A DNA stretch of 64,000 nt, from contig JAIQFX010000005.1 of NCBI GenBank assembly GCA_020073005.1, positions 1 through 64,000 of the forward strand. Direction: 5' to 3'. The position numbers were made by a program, and so were the translations under genes. The notes beneath the pieces were generated by a model. The model worked only from the letters and a program-made list of their open reading frames with translations. It did not search any database and had not been told where the DNA came from. Origin of the DNA: Terriglobia bacterium (lineage in GTDB: Bacteria > Acidobacteriota > Vicinamibacteria > Vicinamibacterales > CAVVIG01). Positions 8,696-16,268 of this stretch are shown piece by piece; the first letter of the stretch is position 1, and every line of letters starts with the position of its first letter.

Positions 8696-9520
8696 TTATC
8701 GTCCGCCGCGGCCGGTGGTCGGCCGCTGCGTCTGTCCTGGGGAAGTGGGCGGCTGCGGCGGCGGCGCCGGCGCGACCATGCCGGGTACCGCGACGCCGCC
8801 ATACGGCGCGCTCGGCGCGCCGGGGAATGCGGCCGGCGGCTGCTGACCGGCGGGCGCCTGCGGCTGCCCGGCCACGCCCGGCTGCTGCTGGCCCGCGCCC
8901 GGCTGCGGCATCACTTGCTGCACGATCGGCGGCTGCCCGACGCCGCCCTGCGCGCCCGGAACAAACGGCTGGCCGCCGGGACCGATTTGTGGATTCACGA
9001 CCTGCGGCTGAGGCACCGTGTTGAAGATCGGACCGCGGACCTGGTTCGGGACCACATTGCTCGGCGCGGCCGGCCGCAGATCATCGTCGTCGTCGGCGGG
9101 CATCGGCGGCTGCGCGAACTGCGGCTGCTGGAATGTCGGCGTCGACGGACCAGCCGACGCGCGCGGCGCCGTGCTCGTCGGCATGACGACGATGCGATCG
9201 AAGGTCGACAGATTCGCGGCGCCGGCCGATCGCGGAGCCGCCATGTAGCCGGCCACGGACCGGAGCAGGACGTCGAGCGCCTGCGCTTCGGGGACGTCGA
9301 CCAGCTCCAGCGTCAGCGGCCCGCCCGGAATCCGTTCGAGGTTGACGATCTTCGTCTGCCCGATGCGCGCCCACTCGGTGAGGATCTGCTTCACGGTGAC
9401 GTCCTTCGCCACCAGCGTCACCTTGCCGTCCTTCATCGAGAGCTTCACGTCGGCGAACGCCGCGGGGCTCGCCAGCAGGAAGGCGACGACGCCGATGCCG
9501 AACGTGCGCAATACCCTCAT
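8696..9520 (-). CDS. exported STN-domain protein with Pro/Gln/Gly-rich tail
   Basis: A 274-residue protein with an N-terminal signal peptide (cleavage near AAFADV, residues 21-24). Residues about 25-95 resemble the STN/secretin N-terminal short domain: LVAKDVTVKQILTEWARIGQ followed by LTLELVDVPEAQALDVLLRSVAGY. The rest, from about residue 115, is low-complexity, rich in Pro, Gln and Gly with a DDDDD run. STN domains normally belong to TonB receptors, FecR-type regulation or secretins, yet no beta-barrel or secretin follows here. It lies 6 bases upstream of yqeY and 20 bases downstream of an epimerase gene. The function is unknown. Confidence 0.75.
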   Translation of the reverse strand: MRVLRTFGIGVVAFLLASPAAFADVKLSMKDGKVTLVAKDVTVKQILTEWARIGQTKIVNLERIPGGPLTLELVDVPEAQALDVLLRSVAGYMAAPRSAGAANLSTFDRIVVMPTSTAPRASAGPSTPTFQQPQFAQPPMPADDDDDLRPAAPSNVVPNQVRGPIFNTVPQPQVVNPQIGPGGQPFVPGAQGGVGQPPIVQQVMPQPGAGQQQPGVAGQPQAPAGQQPPAAFPGAPSAPYGGVAVPGMVAPAPPPQPPTSPGQTQRPTTGRGGR

Positions 9521-9540
9521 GGATGCCGCCAGTATAGCCC

Positions 9541-10503
9541 TTACTTCTTTCTGAAGTAATCAATGACCTGGGTCAGGATTTCGTCGAGCTGGTGCTTGGG
9601 TTCGTAGCCGATCAGCCCCTTGACGCGCGTCAGATCCGGCACGCGCCGCGGCATGTCCTCGAAGCCCGATTCATAGGCCTGGTCGTAGGGAATGAATTTG
9701 ATCGAAGATTTCGACCCGCTCAGCTCGCGGACGCGCTCCGCGAGCGCGGTGATGGTGACTTCCTGCGTGTTGCCGATGTTGATGACCTGGCCGATGGCCT
9801 TCGGTTCCTGCACCAGTTTCAGCAGCGCGCCGACGACGTCGCTGACGTGCGTGAACGCGCGGGACTGCGTGCCGTCGCCGAACACCGTGATCGGCTCGCC
9901 GGCCAGCGCCTGCCGCACGAAGTTCGGGATGACCATGCCGTACTGTCCCGTCTGGCGCGGCCCGACGGTGTTGAAGAAGCGGACGATGATGACCGGCAGC
10001 TTGCGCTCTTTCCAGTACGCGAGCGCCAGGAATTCGTCGATCGCCTTGCTGCACGCGTAGGCCCAGCGGTGCTTCGGCGTCGGACCCATGACGAGGTCGG
10101 AATCCTCGCGAAACGGCACGTCCTCGCTCTTGCCGTAGACCTCGGACGTCGACGCGATCACGACGAGCTTCTTCTTCTTGTTCGCGTGCTTGAGGACGAC
10201 TTCGGTCCCGTGCACGTTGGTCTCGATCGTGTACACGGGCTGCTCGACGATCAGCTTGACGCCGACCGCCGCGGCGAAATGGAAGACGACGTCGCTGCGA
10301 TCGATGAGCTCGGCGAGCAGCGGCTCGTTCTCGACCGTGTCGATGAAGTACTCGAAGCCGGGCCGGCCCTTGAGATGGGCGATGTTGTCGATCGATCCCG
10401 TCGACAGGTTGTCGAGAATCAGCACCTCGTGGCCCTGCGCCAGCAGCGCATCCGAGAGGTGCGATCCGATGAATCCGGCTCCGCCGGTAATTAGCGCGCG
10501 CAC
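9541..10503 (-). CDS. NAD-dependent epimerase/dehydratase (extended SDR, sugar nucleotide)
   Basis: A 320-residue extended short-chain dehydrogenase acting on a nucleotide sugar. It has the Rossmann motif GGAGFIGSHL at residues 7-16, the active-site YACSK (Tyr and Lys present), STSEVYG and the RFFNTVGPRQ substrate-site motif. The sequence is like UDP-glucuronate decarboxylases and UDP-glucose 4-epimerases; which one cannot be decided by eye. The start is GTG 10503. It follows a DegT aminotransferase gene across a 29-base gap that contains half of a REP hairpin, and closes the glycan gene block. Confidence 0.88.
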   Translation of the reverse strand: MRALITGGAGFIGSHLSDALLAQGHEVLILDNLSTGSIDNIAHLKGRPGFEYFIDTVENEPLLAELIDRSDVVFHFAAAVGVKLIVEQPVYTIETNVHGTEVVLKHANKKKKLVVIASTSEVYGKSEDVPFREDSDLVMGPTPKHRWAYACSKAIDEFLALAYWKERKLPVIIVRFFNTVGPRQTGQYGMVIPNFVRQALAGEPITVFGDGTQSRAFTHVSDVVGALLKLVQEPKAIGQVINIGNTQEVTITALAERVRELSGSKSSIKFIPYDQAYESGFEDMPRRVPDLTRVKGLIGYEPKHQLDEILTQVIDYFRKK

Positions 10504-10517
10504 TCGTGTCCTTTCAG

Positions 10518-10565
10518 AAGGGGACGGGAGTCCTAGCCCTGTTGACCAAGGACTCCCGTCCCCTT
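10518..10565. repeat. REP-like hairpin, GGGGACGGGAGTC family (copy 1)
   Basis: A perfect 17-bp inverted repeat, AAGGGGACGGGAGTCCT at 10518-10534 and its complement at 10549-10565, with a 14-base loop. The right-hand part lies in the last codons of the DegT gene. Related arms occur at 28197-28270, 43107-43175 and 43513-43554. No U-run follows, so it is not a standard terminator. Confidence 0.9.
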
Positions 10566-11672
10566 CAGCTCCGTCCCCCTGTCAATAAACGCGTGAATCG
10601 CCGCGGCGACGTCGTCGACGTGCTCCGGGGCGAGCGAGGGATGCAACGGCAACGAGACTACCTCGCCGCATGCCCGCGTCGCCACCGGGCATTCCGCGGG
10701 ATGGACCGGGGCGAGCGCCGGCTGCCGCGGAATCGGCACGGGGTAGTGAATCAGCGTCTCGATGCCCCGCTCCGCGAGATGCGCCTGCAAATCCGCGCGG
10801 GCGCCGCTTCTTACGACGAACAGGTGATAGACGTGGCCGGCATCGCGTTCGGGCGGCACCGCGACGGGCGCGCCCGCCAGCCGCTCGCGGTAGCGCGCCG
10901 CCAGCGCGCGGCGGCGCGCCGTCCACGCCGGCAGCAGCGGCAGCCGCGCGCGGAGAATCGCCGCCTGCATTTCATCCAATCGCGAATTGACGCCGAACTC
11001 CTGATGGTGATACCGGTCGGTCTGCCCGCCGTTGCGCAGCCGGGCGATCCGATCGGCGAGCGCCGCGTCGTTGGTCACGACCGCGCCGCCGTCGCCGAGC
11101 GCGCCGAGATTCTTGGTCGGATAGAAGCTGAAGGCGCCCGCGACGCCGATCGTCCCGACGGGCCGGCCACCGGCGGTGGCCAGATGCGCCTGACAGCAGT
11201 CCTCGACGATCGCCAGATTGAAGCGCGACGCGACGCGCGCGATCGCCGTCATGTCCGCGGCCTGGCCGTACAGGTGCACGGGAAGGATGGCCCGCGTCCG
11301 CGGTCCGGCGAGCGCGGCCACGCGCTCCGGATCGATCGTGAGGCGATCGGGATCGATGTCGGCGAAGACGGGCCGCGCGCCGGCCATCATGATCGCGAGC
11401 GCCGAGTACGCGGCCGAGAGCGGCGAGGTGATCACTTCGTCGCCCGCGCCGATGCCGAGCGCGCGCAGGATCAGCGCGATCGCGTCCGTCCCCGTGCCGA
11501 CGCCCACGGCGCGCGCTGCGCCGGAGGCCGCGGCGAACTCGCGCTCGAACGCGTCGACCTCCGGGCCGAGAATGAACCAGCCGCGCGCGATGACGCGATC
11601 GATCGCCTGCTTGACGGCGGCGGCGTCCTCGCCGGGCACGAGTGACATGAAAGGCAAGCGGCGCGGCGTCAT
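10533..11672 (-). CDS. DegT/DnrJ/EryC1 family aminotransferase
   Basis: A PLP-dependent sugar aminotransferase of 379 residues that makes an amino sugar nucleotide for glycan synthesis. The PLP lysine is in SFYPTKNLGALGDGG; GTGTDAIALILRALGIG and EDCCQAHLA are the usual cofactor-site segments. The ATG at 11672 overlaps the stop of the upstream SDR by four bases (ATGA). The final eleven or so residues (ELKGTGVLGQQG) come from a REP-like hairpin, which also supplies the stop codon, so the natural C-terminus was probably replaced by the insertion. Confidence 0.92.
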   Translation of the reverse strand: MTPRRLPFMSLVPGEDAAAVKQAIDRVIARGWFILGPEVDAFEREFAAASGAARAVGVGTGTDAIALILRALGIGAGDEVITSPLSAAYSALAIMMAGARPVFADIDPDRLTIDPERVAALAGPRTRAILPVHLYGQAADMTAIARVASRFNLAIVEDCCQAHLATAGGRPVGTIGVAGAFSFYPTKNLGALGDGGAVVTNDAALADRIARLRNGGQTDRYHHQEFGVNSRLDEMQAAILRARLPLLPAWTARRRALAARYRERLAGAPVAVPPERDAGHVYHLFVVRSGARADLQAHLAERGIETLIHYPVPIPRQPALAPVHPAECPVATRACGEVVSLPLHPSLAPEHVDDVAAAIHAFIDRGTELKGTGVLGQQG

Positions 11673-12694
11673 GGCTGGCCTCCGCCCGCGTCGCTCTCCG
11701 TGTAATGCGCGCCGTGCTGCCGGTAGAACGCGATCGTCTGGCGCAATCCGTCCGCCAGACTCGTCGCGGGCGTCCAGCCCGTCGTGCGCGTGAACCTCGC
11801 GGAGTCCGCGTAGAAGCTGCCGATGTCGATGGCCTTCTTGTCCGGCGGCCAGTCGACGTACTGCACGGTGCCGCTGCCGGCGATCTCCACGAGCAGCGTC
11901 GTCAGATCGCGGTGACTGATCGGCCGGTCGCCGCCGACGTTGAACACGTCGCCGTTGCACGCGTCGCTCGCGCCGGCGCGCAGGAACGCGTCCGCCGCGT
12001 CGTCCGCGTAGACGAAATCGCGCAGCTGCGAGCCGTCGCCGTAAATCTGAATCGGCTTGTTCTCCATCGCGAGCCGGATGAACCAGCCGATGAATCCCTG
12101 GCGGTTGTGGCGGATGAGCTGGCGCGGGCCGTACACGTTGGTCAGACGCAGCGAGCAGGCGCGGATGCCGAAGACGTTGTTGTAGACGAGGTGGTAGTAC
12201 TCGCCCGCGGCCTTGTTGATCCCGTTCACGTCGGTCGGCCGGACGAGATGCGTCTCGTCCACGGGCAGGCGATCGGGCCGCCCGTACACCTGACGCGTGC
12301 CGGCGAAGACGACCTTCACCTTCGGGTTGTACTTGCGGCACGCTTCGAGCACGGTGAGCTGGCTGCGGCAGTTGATTTCGAGATCCGTGTACGGATCCCG
12401 CATGCTGTCGATGTGGCTCACCTGGCCCGCGAGATTGAAGATCACGTCGCGATCGCGGACGAGGTAGTTCATCGTCGACTGCTGGCGGATGTCGGCGACG
12501 TTGACGTGCACCCGATCCGCGATGCCGTCGATGTTGAACAGGTTGCCGCCGTAATCAGGAATCAGCGAATCGACCAGCAGGACGTCGGCGCCGAGACTGA
12601 CGAGGCTGCGGGCCAGATTGCTGCCGATGAAGCCGAGACCGCCGGTGATCATCACGGCGCGGCCGCGGTAGAAGGATCGGTAGTCGACGGTCAC
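11669..12694 (-). CDS. NAD-dependent epimerase/dehydratase with atypical active site
   Basis: A 341-residue extended SDR with the Rossmann motif TGGLGFIGSNL (about residues 17-27). The segment that normally reads YxxxK reads VNGINKAAGEYYH, so Asn stands where the catalytic Tyr is expected while the Lys is kept. RLTNVYGPRQ and YGDGSQLRDFVYADD are standard nucleotide-sugar binding regions. I recall related proteins with the same NGINK motif, so it is likely a subfamily trait and not a local mutation. It is coupled by 4-base overlaps to the glycosyltransferase before it and the aminotransferase after it, which implies a role in one sugar-nucleotide pathway. Confidence 0.88.
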   Translation of the reverse strand: MTVDYRSFYRGRAVMITGGLGFIGSNLARSLVSLGADVLLVDSLIPDYGGNLFNIDGIADRVHVNVADIRQQSTMNYLVRDRDVIFNLAGQVSHIDSMRDPYTDLEINCRSQLTVLEACRKYNPKVKVVFAGTRQVYGRPDRLPVDETHLVRPTDVNGINKAAGEYYHLVYNNVFGIRACSLRLTNVYGPRQLIRHNRQGFIGWFIRLAMENKPIQIYGDGSQLRDFVYADDAADAFLRAGASDACNGDVFNVGGDRPISHRDLTTLLVEIAGSGTVQYVDWPPDKKAIDIGSFYADSARFTRTTGWTPATSLADGLRQTIAFYRQHGAHYTESDAGGGQP

Positions 12695-13491
12695 TGGCGT
12701 GGCGAGCCCGGATAGACCGGCTTGCCGGCGTTCCTCGCCGGCACCAGCGCGCGTCCCGAGCGGCGATGCTCCCGCCGGATGACGAGCGCGAACCAGAGGG
12801 CCGCCACATCGAGCGCGACCCGGAAGAGCCGCCGGAAGTTGAAGAACTGTGACTTGCCGAACGCGCGATGGTAGTGATTGACCGGCACTTCGACGATGCG
12901 GAAGCCGGCGTCCTGAATCTTCTTCATCATCTCGAGGCAGATGACGCCGCTCGTCTTCTCGAGATCGATCCGCTCGAAGATCTCGCGCCGCATCAGCCGG
13001 TAGTCGCAGTCCACGTCGCGGACCTTCAGCCCGAACAGCATGCTGACGATGTGGTGGTACAGCCGGCCGATGATGATGCGGTGCAGCGGATCGGACCGGC
13101 TGATCTTGTAGCCGTTCACCATATCGGCGTCAGGCGTCATCTTCTCCCACAACGACGCGAGCTCCGCCGGATCGTACTGGCCGTCGCCGTCGGTGTAGAA
13201 GATGAGATCCTTGGTCGCCGACCGGAAGCCGGTCTGCAGCGCCGCGCCGTAGTCCCGGTTCTTCGGATGATGGATGGCCCGCACGTGCGAATAGGTGCGC
13301 GCGAGCTCGTCGGCAATCTCCGGCGTCGCGTCCGCGCTGCCGTCGTCGACCACGATCACTTCGTAGTCCGGCGTCAGCGCCTCGGCGGTTTTCACGGCGC
13401 GGATCACCAGGTTGGCGATGGTGCCGCTGTCGTTGTACGCCGGGAAAAAGACGCTCAGGCCCGCGGGTTTCCGGGGGGGCGGCGCTGACAT
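12691..13491 (-). CDS. family 2 glycosyltransferase (DPM1/polyisoprenyl-type)
   Basis: A 266-residue inverting glycosyltransferase with a GT-A fold: FFPAYNDSGTI at the N-terminus, VVDDGSADAT for the UDP/GDP site and TDGDGQYDP as the DxD metal motif. Residues 110-200 (RDVDCDYRLMRRE) match the polyprenyl-phosphate sugar transferase branch. One hydrophobic segment near residues 228-245 may anchor it to the membrane. ATG 13491 is preferred over GTG 13515 because the extra residues are not conserved-looking. It is the third glycosyltransferase in the block and overlaps the next SDR gene by 4 bases. Confidence 0.88.
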   Translation of the reverse strand: MSAPPPRKPAGLSVFFPAYNDSGTIANLVIRAVKTAEALTPDYEVIVVDDGSADATPEIADELARTYSHVRAIHHPKNRDYGAALQTGFRSATKDLIFYTDGDGQYDPAELASLWEKMTPDADMVNGYKISRSDPLHRIIIGRLYHHIVSMLFGLKVRDVDCDYRLMRREIFERIDLEKTSGVICLEMMKKIQDAGFRIVEVPVNHYHRAFGKSQFFNFRRLFRVALDVAALWFALVIRREHRRSGRALVPARNAGKPVYPGSPRQ

Positions 13492-13525
13492 GTAAAAGCC
13501 TCTAAACCATAGCACGAAAAGGAAG

Positions 13526-14266
13526 TCAGCGCGGCGGAGGCGACGGCGTTCCGCGCGCCGCGCGGCCGGCGATCAGGCGCCACGGCGTCACGATCGACTC
13601 GAGCAGTACCGCGGCCGACAGCTTCGATTCGCCCTGCCGCCGCTCGACGAACGTGATCGGGCGCTCCGCAATCCGGAACCCGCGTCGCGCCGCGAGGTAC
13701 AGCAGCTCGACCAGGTACGAATACCCCTCGGACGCGACGCGCGCGAGCGGAAGCTTCGCGAGCGCTTCCCGCCGCCAGCACCGGTAGCCGCTCGTGCAGT
13801 CGCGCGCGCTGAGCCGCGTCACGAGCCGGATGTACACGTTGGCGTAGCGGCTCAGCATGCGGCGCCGCCACGGCCAGTTCACGATCCCGCCGCCGGGAAT
13901 GTACCGCGAGCCGATCACGACGTCGGCCTGCTCGAGCGCGGCGAGCAGGTCGGGCAGGTGCCGCGGGTCGTGCGAGAGATCGGCGTCCATCTGGCAGATG
14001 GCGTCGAACGGCCGATCAATCGATCGCTGCATCGCGTCGAGGTACGAGCGCCCGAGTCCCCGGCCGCCCGCGCGGTGCAGCACTTCGATCCGCTGCGGAT
14101 GCTCGCGCGCGAGCGCATCGGCGACGTCGCCGGTGCCGTCGGGCGACTGATCGTCGACGATCAGCATCGTGATGCCGGGCAGCGCCATGAGTCCGGCCGC
14201 GATCAGTGGAAGGTTGTCGCGCTCGTTGTACGTCGGGACGATCACGAGCGCCGAGCGCACCGTCAC
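13526..14266 (-). CDS. polyprenol-phosphate mannosyltransferase-like GT2
   Basis: A 246-residue family 2 glycosyltransferase close to dolichol/polyprenol monophosphate mannose synthases. Motifs: VIVPTYNERDNL, LIVDDQSPDGTGDVAD, CQMDADLSHDPRHLPDL (metal-binding DAD) and GSRYIPGGGIVNWPWRRR. It would load a sugar on undecaprenyl phosphate for use outside the cytoplasm. The start is GTG 14266, overlapping the previous gene's stop as GTGA; a longer open frame upstream lies inside the neighbouring gene and is not coding in this frame. Confidence 0.92.
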   Translation of the reverse strand: MTVRSALVIVPTYNERDNLPLIAAGLMALPGITMLIVDDQSPDGTGDVADALAREHPQRIEVLHRAGGRGLGRSYLDAMQRSIDRPFDAICQMDADLSHDPRHLPDLLAALEQADVVIGSRYIPGGGIVNWPWRRRMLSRYANVYIRLVTRLSARDCTSGYRCWRREALAKLPLARVASEGYSYLVELLYLAARRGFRIAERPITFVERRQGESKLSAAVLLESIVTPWRLIAGRAARGTPSPPPR

Positions 14267-15141
14267 GACCGCCGTCCCTCGAAACGCAGCGACGAAATCT
14301 GCTCGGAGACCAGACCGACGAGGAAGATCACGACGCTGAGCAGAATCAACAGCACCGACGAGTTGGTCACGTGCGATTGCGTGGCGATCGTCCAGGCGGC
14401 GTAGCCCGCGCCCAGAAAAAACGACGCGGCGCTGACCGGCACGAAGATCCGCAGCGGGCTGTAGATCGTGATGACTTTCAACAGAATCATCAAGAAGCGG
14501 ACGCCGTCCGACGCCAGCCGGATCTTCGAGGCGCCCTGACGCGTCGCCGCGTGCACGGGTTCGAACCACACGCTGTATCCCGCTTTGATGAACGCCAGCG
14601 TCGTGGTCGTCGGCGTCGAGAATCCGTTCGGCAACAGGTGCAGAAATTCGACGAGGCACGCGCGACGGGCCGCGCGGAAGCCGGAGGTCAGATCAGGAAT
14701 GCGGCGCCGCGTGAGGTAACTGGCGGTCACGTTCAGCAGGCGGTTTCCGAGCCGGCGGGCCATCGTGGCCTGCGTGGCGCTCGATCGCGCGCCGACCACG
14801 AGATCGTACTCGTCCAGCTTGGCGACGAGCCGCACGGCGTCCGCCGCCTGATGCTGACCGTCGGCGTCGACGATCAACACGAAGACGCCGGCCGCCTGCC
14901 GGATCCCGGTCTTCACCGCGGCGCCGTTGCCCTTGTTGTACGGATGGCGGATCACGCGCGCGCCGGCCGCCGCGGCGCGCGCTCCAGTGTCGTCGGCCGA
15001 TCCATCGTCGATGACGAGGATTTCCTGCCACGGCGCGGCGGCCCGCAGGTCGGCGACCAGCGCGCCGACGGACGGCGCTTCATTGAAGGCGGGGACGATC
15101 ACCGACGTCGCGGCGGGATTCGAGACGATCTCCACGGTCAC
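14263..15141 (-). CDS. membrane-anchored family 2 glycosyltransferase
   Basis: A 292-residue glycosyltransferase with VIVPAFNEAPSV, VIDDGSADDTG and VDADGQHQAAD (DxD) in the N-terminal GT-A domain and two hydrophobic helices at the C-terminus (about residues 225-285), the layout of undecaprenyl-phosphate sugar transferases such as the ArnC/GtrB group. The GTG at 15141 overlaps the stop of the upstream GT4 gene by four bases. The acceptor and sugar are not determinable from sequence. Confidence 0.9.
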   Translation of the reverse strand: MTVEIVSNPAATSVIVPAFNEAPSVGALVADLRAAAPWQEILVIDDGSADDTGARAAAAGARVIRHPYNKGNGAAVKTGIRQAAGVFVLIVDADGQHQAADAVRLVAKLDEYDLVVGARSSATQATMARRLGNRLLNVTASYLTRRRIPDLTSGFRAARRACLVEFLHLLPNGFSTPTTTTLAFIKAGYSVWFEPVHAATRQGASKIRLASDGVRFLMILLKVITIYSPLRIFVPVSAASFFLGAGYAAWTIATQSHVTNSSVLLILLSVVIFLVGLVSEQISSLRFEGRRS

Positions 15142-16190
15142 CGGCCATTCGCCATGAGCCGATCGACGACACCGTCCCACGTGATGAGACGGACGCGATC
15201 GTACCCCGCGTCTCCGAGCGACTGGGCGAACCGGCGGTCGTCCGCGAGCTGGTTGACCGCCGCGCCGATCGCCTCCGGCGACGGCTCGACGACGAGGCCG
15301 GTCACGCGGTCTTCCACGAATTCCAGCGGCCCGCCGGCGTCGCTCGTCGTGACGACGGGCTTGCGCGAGAGAAACGCCTCGAGCGTGATGTAACCGTAGT
15401 CTTCGTCGAAGGGCGGGAACACGACGCCGAGCGCGCCGGCGTACAAGTCGACGAGGGCGCGCGCGTCAATGCCGCCGGTCCACGTGATCCGACCGGCCAC
15501 GCCGGCCTCCGCAGCGGTCGCTTCGAGCGACTGCCGGAGCGGACCCTCGCCGACGACGACGAGGCGCACGCCAGACGTGACGTGCGCGAGCGCGCGGACG
15601 ATGAGGTCGACGCGCTTGTTGCCTTCCAGACGTCCCACAGCGAGCACGTAGTCGCCGAGCGGGCCCGTCTTCAGCTGGCCGGCGAGCGGCGGCGGATGAT
15701 AGAGCGGCTCCGCGGTCAGTCCGTTGTAATGCGCCATGCGCGCGGCCGTATTGCGCGAGTTGGTGAACAGACGCCGGACTTCGCCGAGCGCGTCCCGGTC
15801 GAGCCCGATCAGCGTGTTGCGCAGGCGGACGTCGCCTTCAGTGTGCGTGAACTCGCTGTACGGCGTGCCCGCCAGATCATAGATGGCGCGGTACTGATGG
15901 AAGACCCACGCGATCTTGTTCGGGTGGCGGACGAAGTACGTCGGAAATTTCGTCGCGATCACGGCGTCGATGCGCTGGTGGTTCGACTCGGAGAGGTCGA
16001 TGAGCCGCCACGCGGCCGCCTGGGCGAGCAGCTCGGCTTTCGGGTACCACTTGAACGGAATCGACACGCGCTCGGCGCGGTAGCCGCGCCGCTGCAGCTC
16101 GCCGACCAGGCCGCGCACGTGCAGCTCCGCGCCGCCGTGCACGAACGGCACCTGCGCTTCGCAGACGAGCACGGTACTGATCGATGGCAT
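15138..16190 (-). CDS. family 4 glycosyltransferase
   Basis: A 350-residue GT-B retaining glycosyltransferase. The C-terminal nucleotide-sugar domain is clear: YVLAVGRLEGNKRVDLIV, VVVGEGPLRQSLE, then PPFDEDYGYITLEAFLSRKPVV with the EX7E-like acidic residues. The N-terminus has the glycine-rich VHGGAELHVRGL acceptor loop. It is the first gene of the coupled glycan block and lies behind a periodic tract with a 16-bp palindrome that may hold the control region. It likely adds a hexose to an exported polysaccharide or O-antigen-like glycan. Confidence 0.92.
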   Translation of the reverse strand: MPSISTVLVCEAQVPFVHGGAELHVRGLVGELQRRGYRAERVSIPFKWYPKAELLAQAAAWRLIDLSESNHQRIDAVIATKFPTYFVRHPNKIAWVFHQYRAIYDLAGTPYSEFTHTEGDVRLRNTLIGLDRDALGEVRRLFTNSRNTAARMAHYNGLTAEPLYHPPPLAGQLKTGPLGDYVLAVGRLEGNKRVDLIVRALAHVTSGVRLVVVGEGPLRQSLEATAAEAGVAGRITWTGGIDARALVDLYAGALGVVFPPFDEDYGYITLEAFLSRKPVVTTSDAGGPLEFVEDRVTGLVVEPSPEAIGAAVNQLADDRRFAQSLGDAGYDRVRLITWDGVVDRLMANGR

Positions 16191-16262
16191 TGGGTAATTG
16201 GGTGGTTGGGTAAGTGGGTAATCGATTACCCGGTGACCAGATTACTCAACGACCCAATTCAT
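16191..16262. repeat. TGGGTAA periodic tract with 16-bp perfect palindrome
   Basis: Repeated TGGGTAATTGGGTGGTTGGG words lead into GGGTAATCGATTACCC (16216-16231), a perfect palindrome, and then the inverse word family ending in ACCCAATTC. It fills the gap between ychF and the first glycosyltransferase gene. It may be a repeat relic, a regulator site for the glycan block, or both. Confidence 0.65.
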
Positions 16263-16268
16263 CTTCCG

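Noticed and set aside
8696-9000. Collagen-like or phase-variable repeat in the STN protein tail
   Set aside because: The tail is rich in Pro, Gln and Gly but has neither a regular GXY pattern nor identical DNA repeats.
14267-14659. 130-residue N-terminal extension of the polyprenol-phosphate mannosyltransferase
   Set aside because: It lies wholly inside the neighbouring glycosyltransferase gene and has no family similarity; GTG 14266 gives the normal start.
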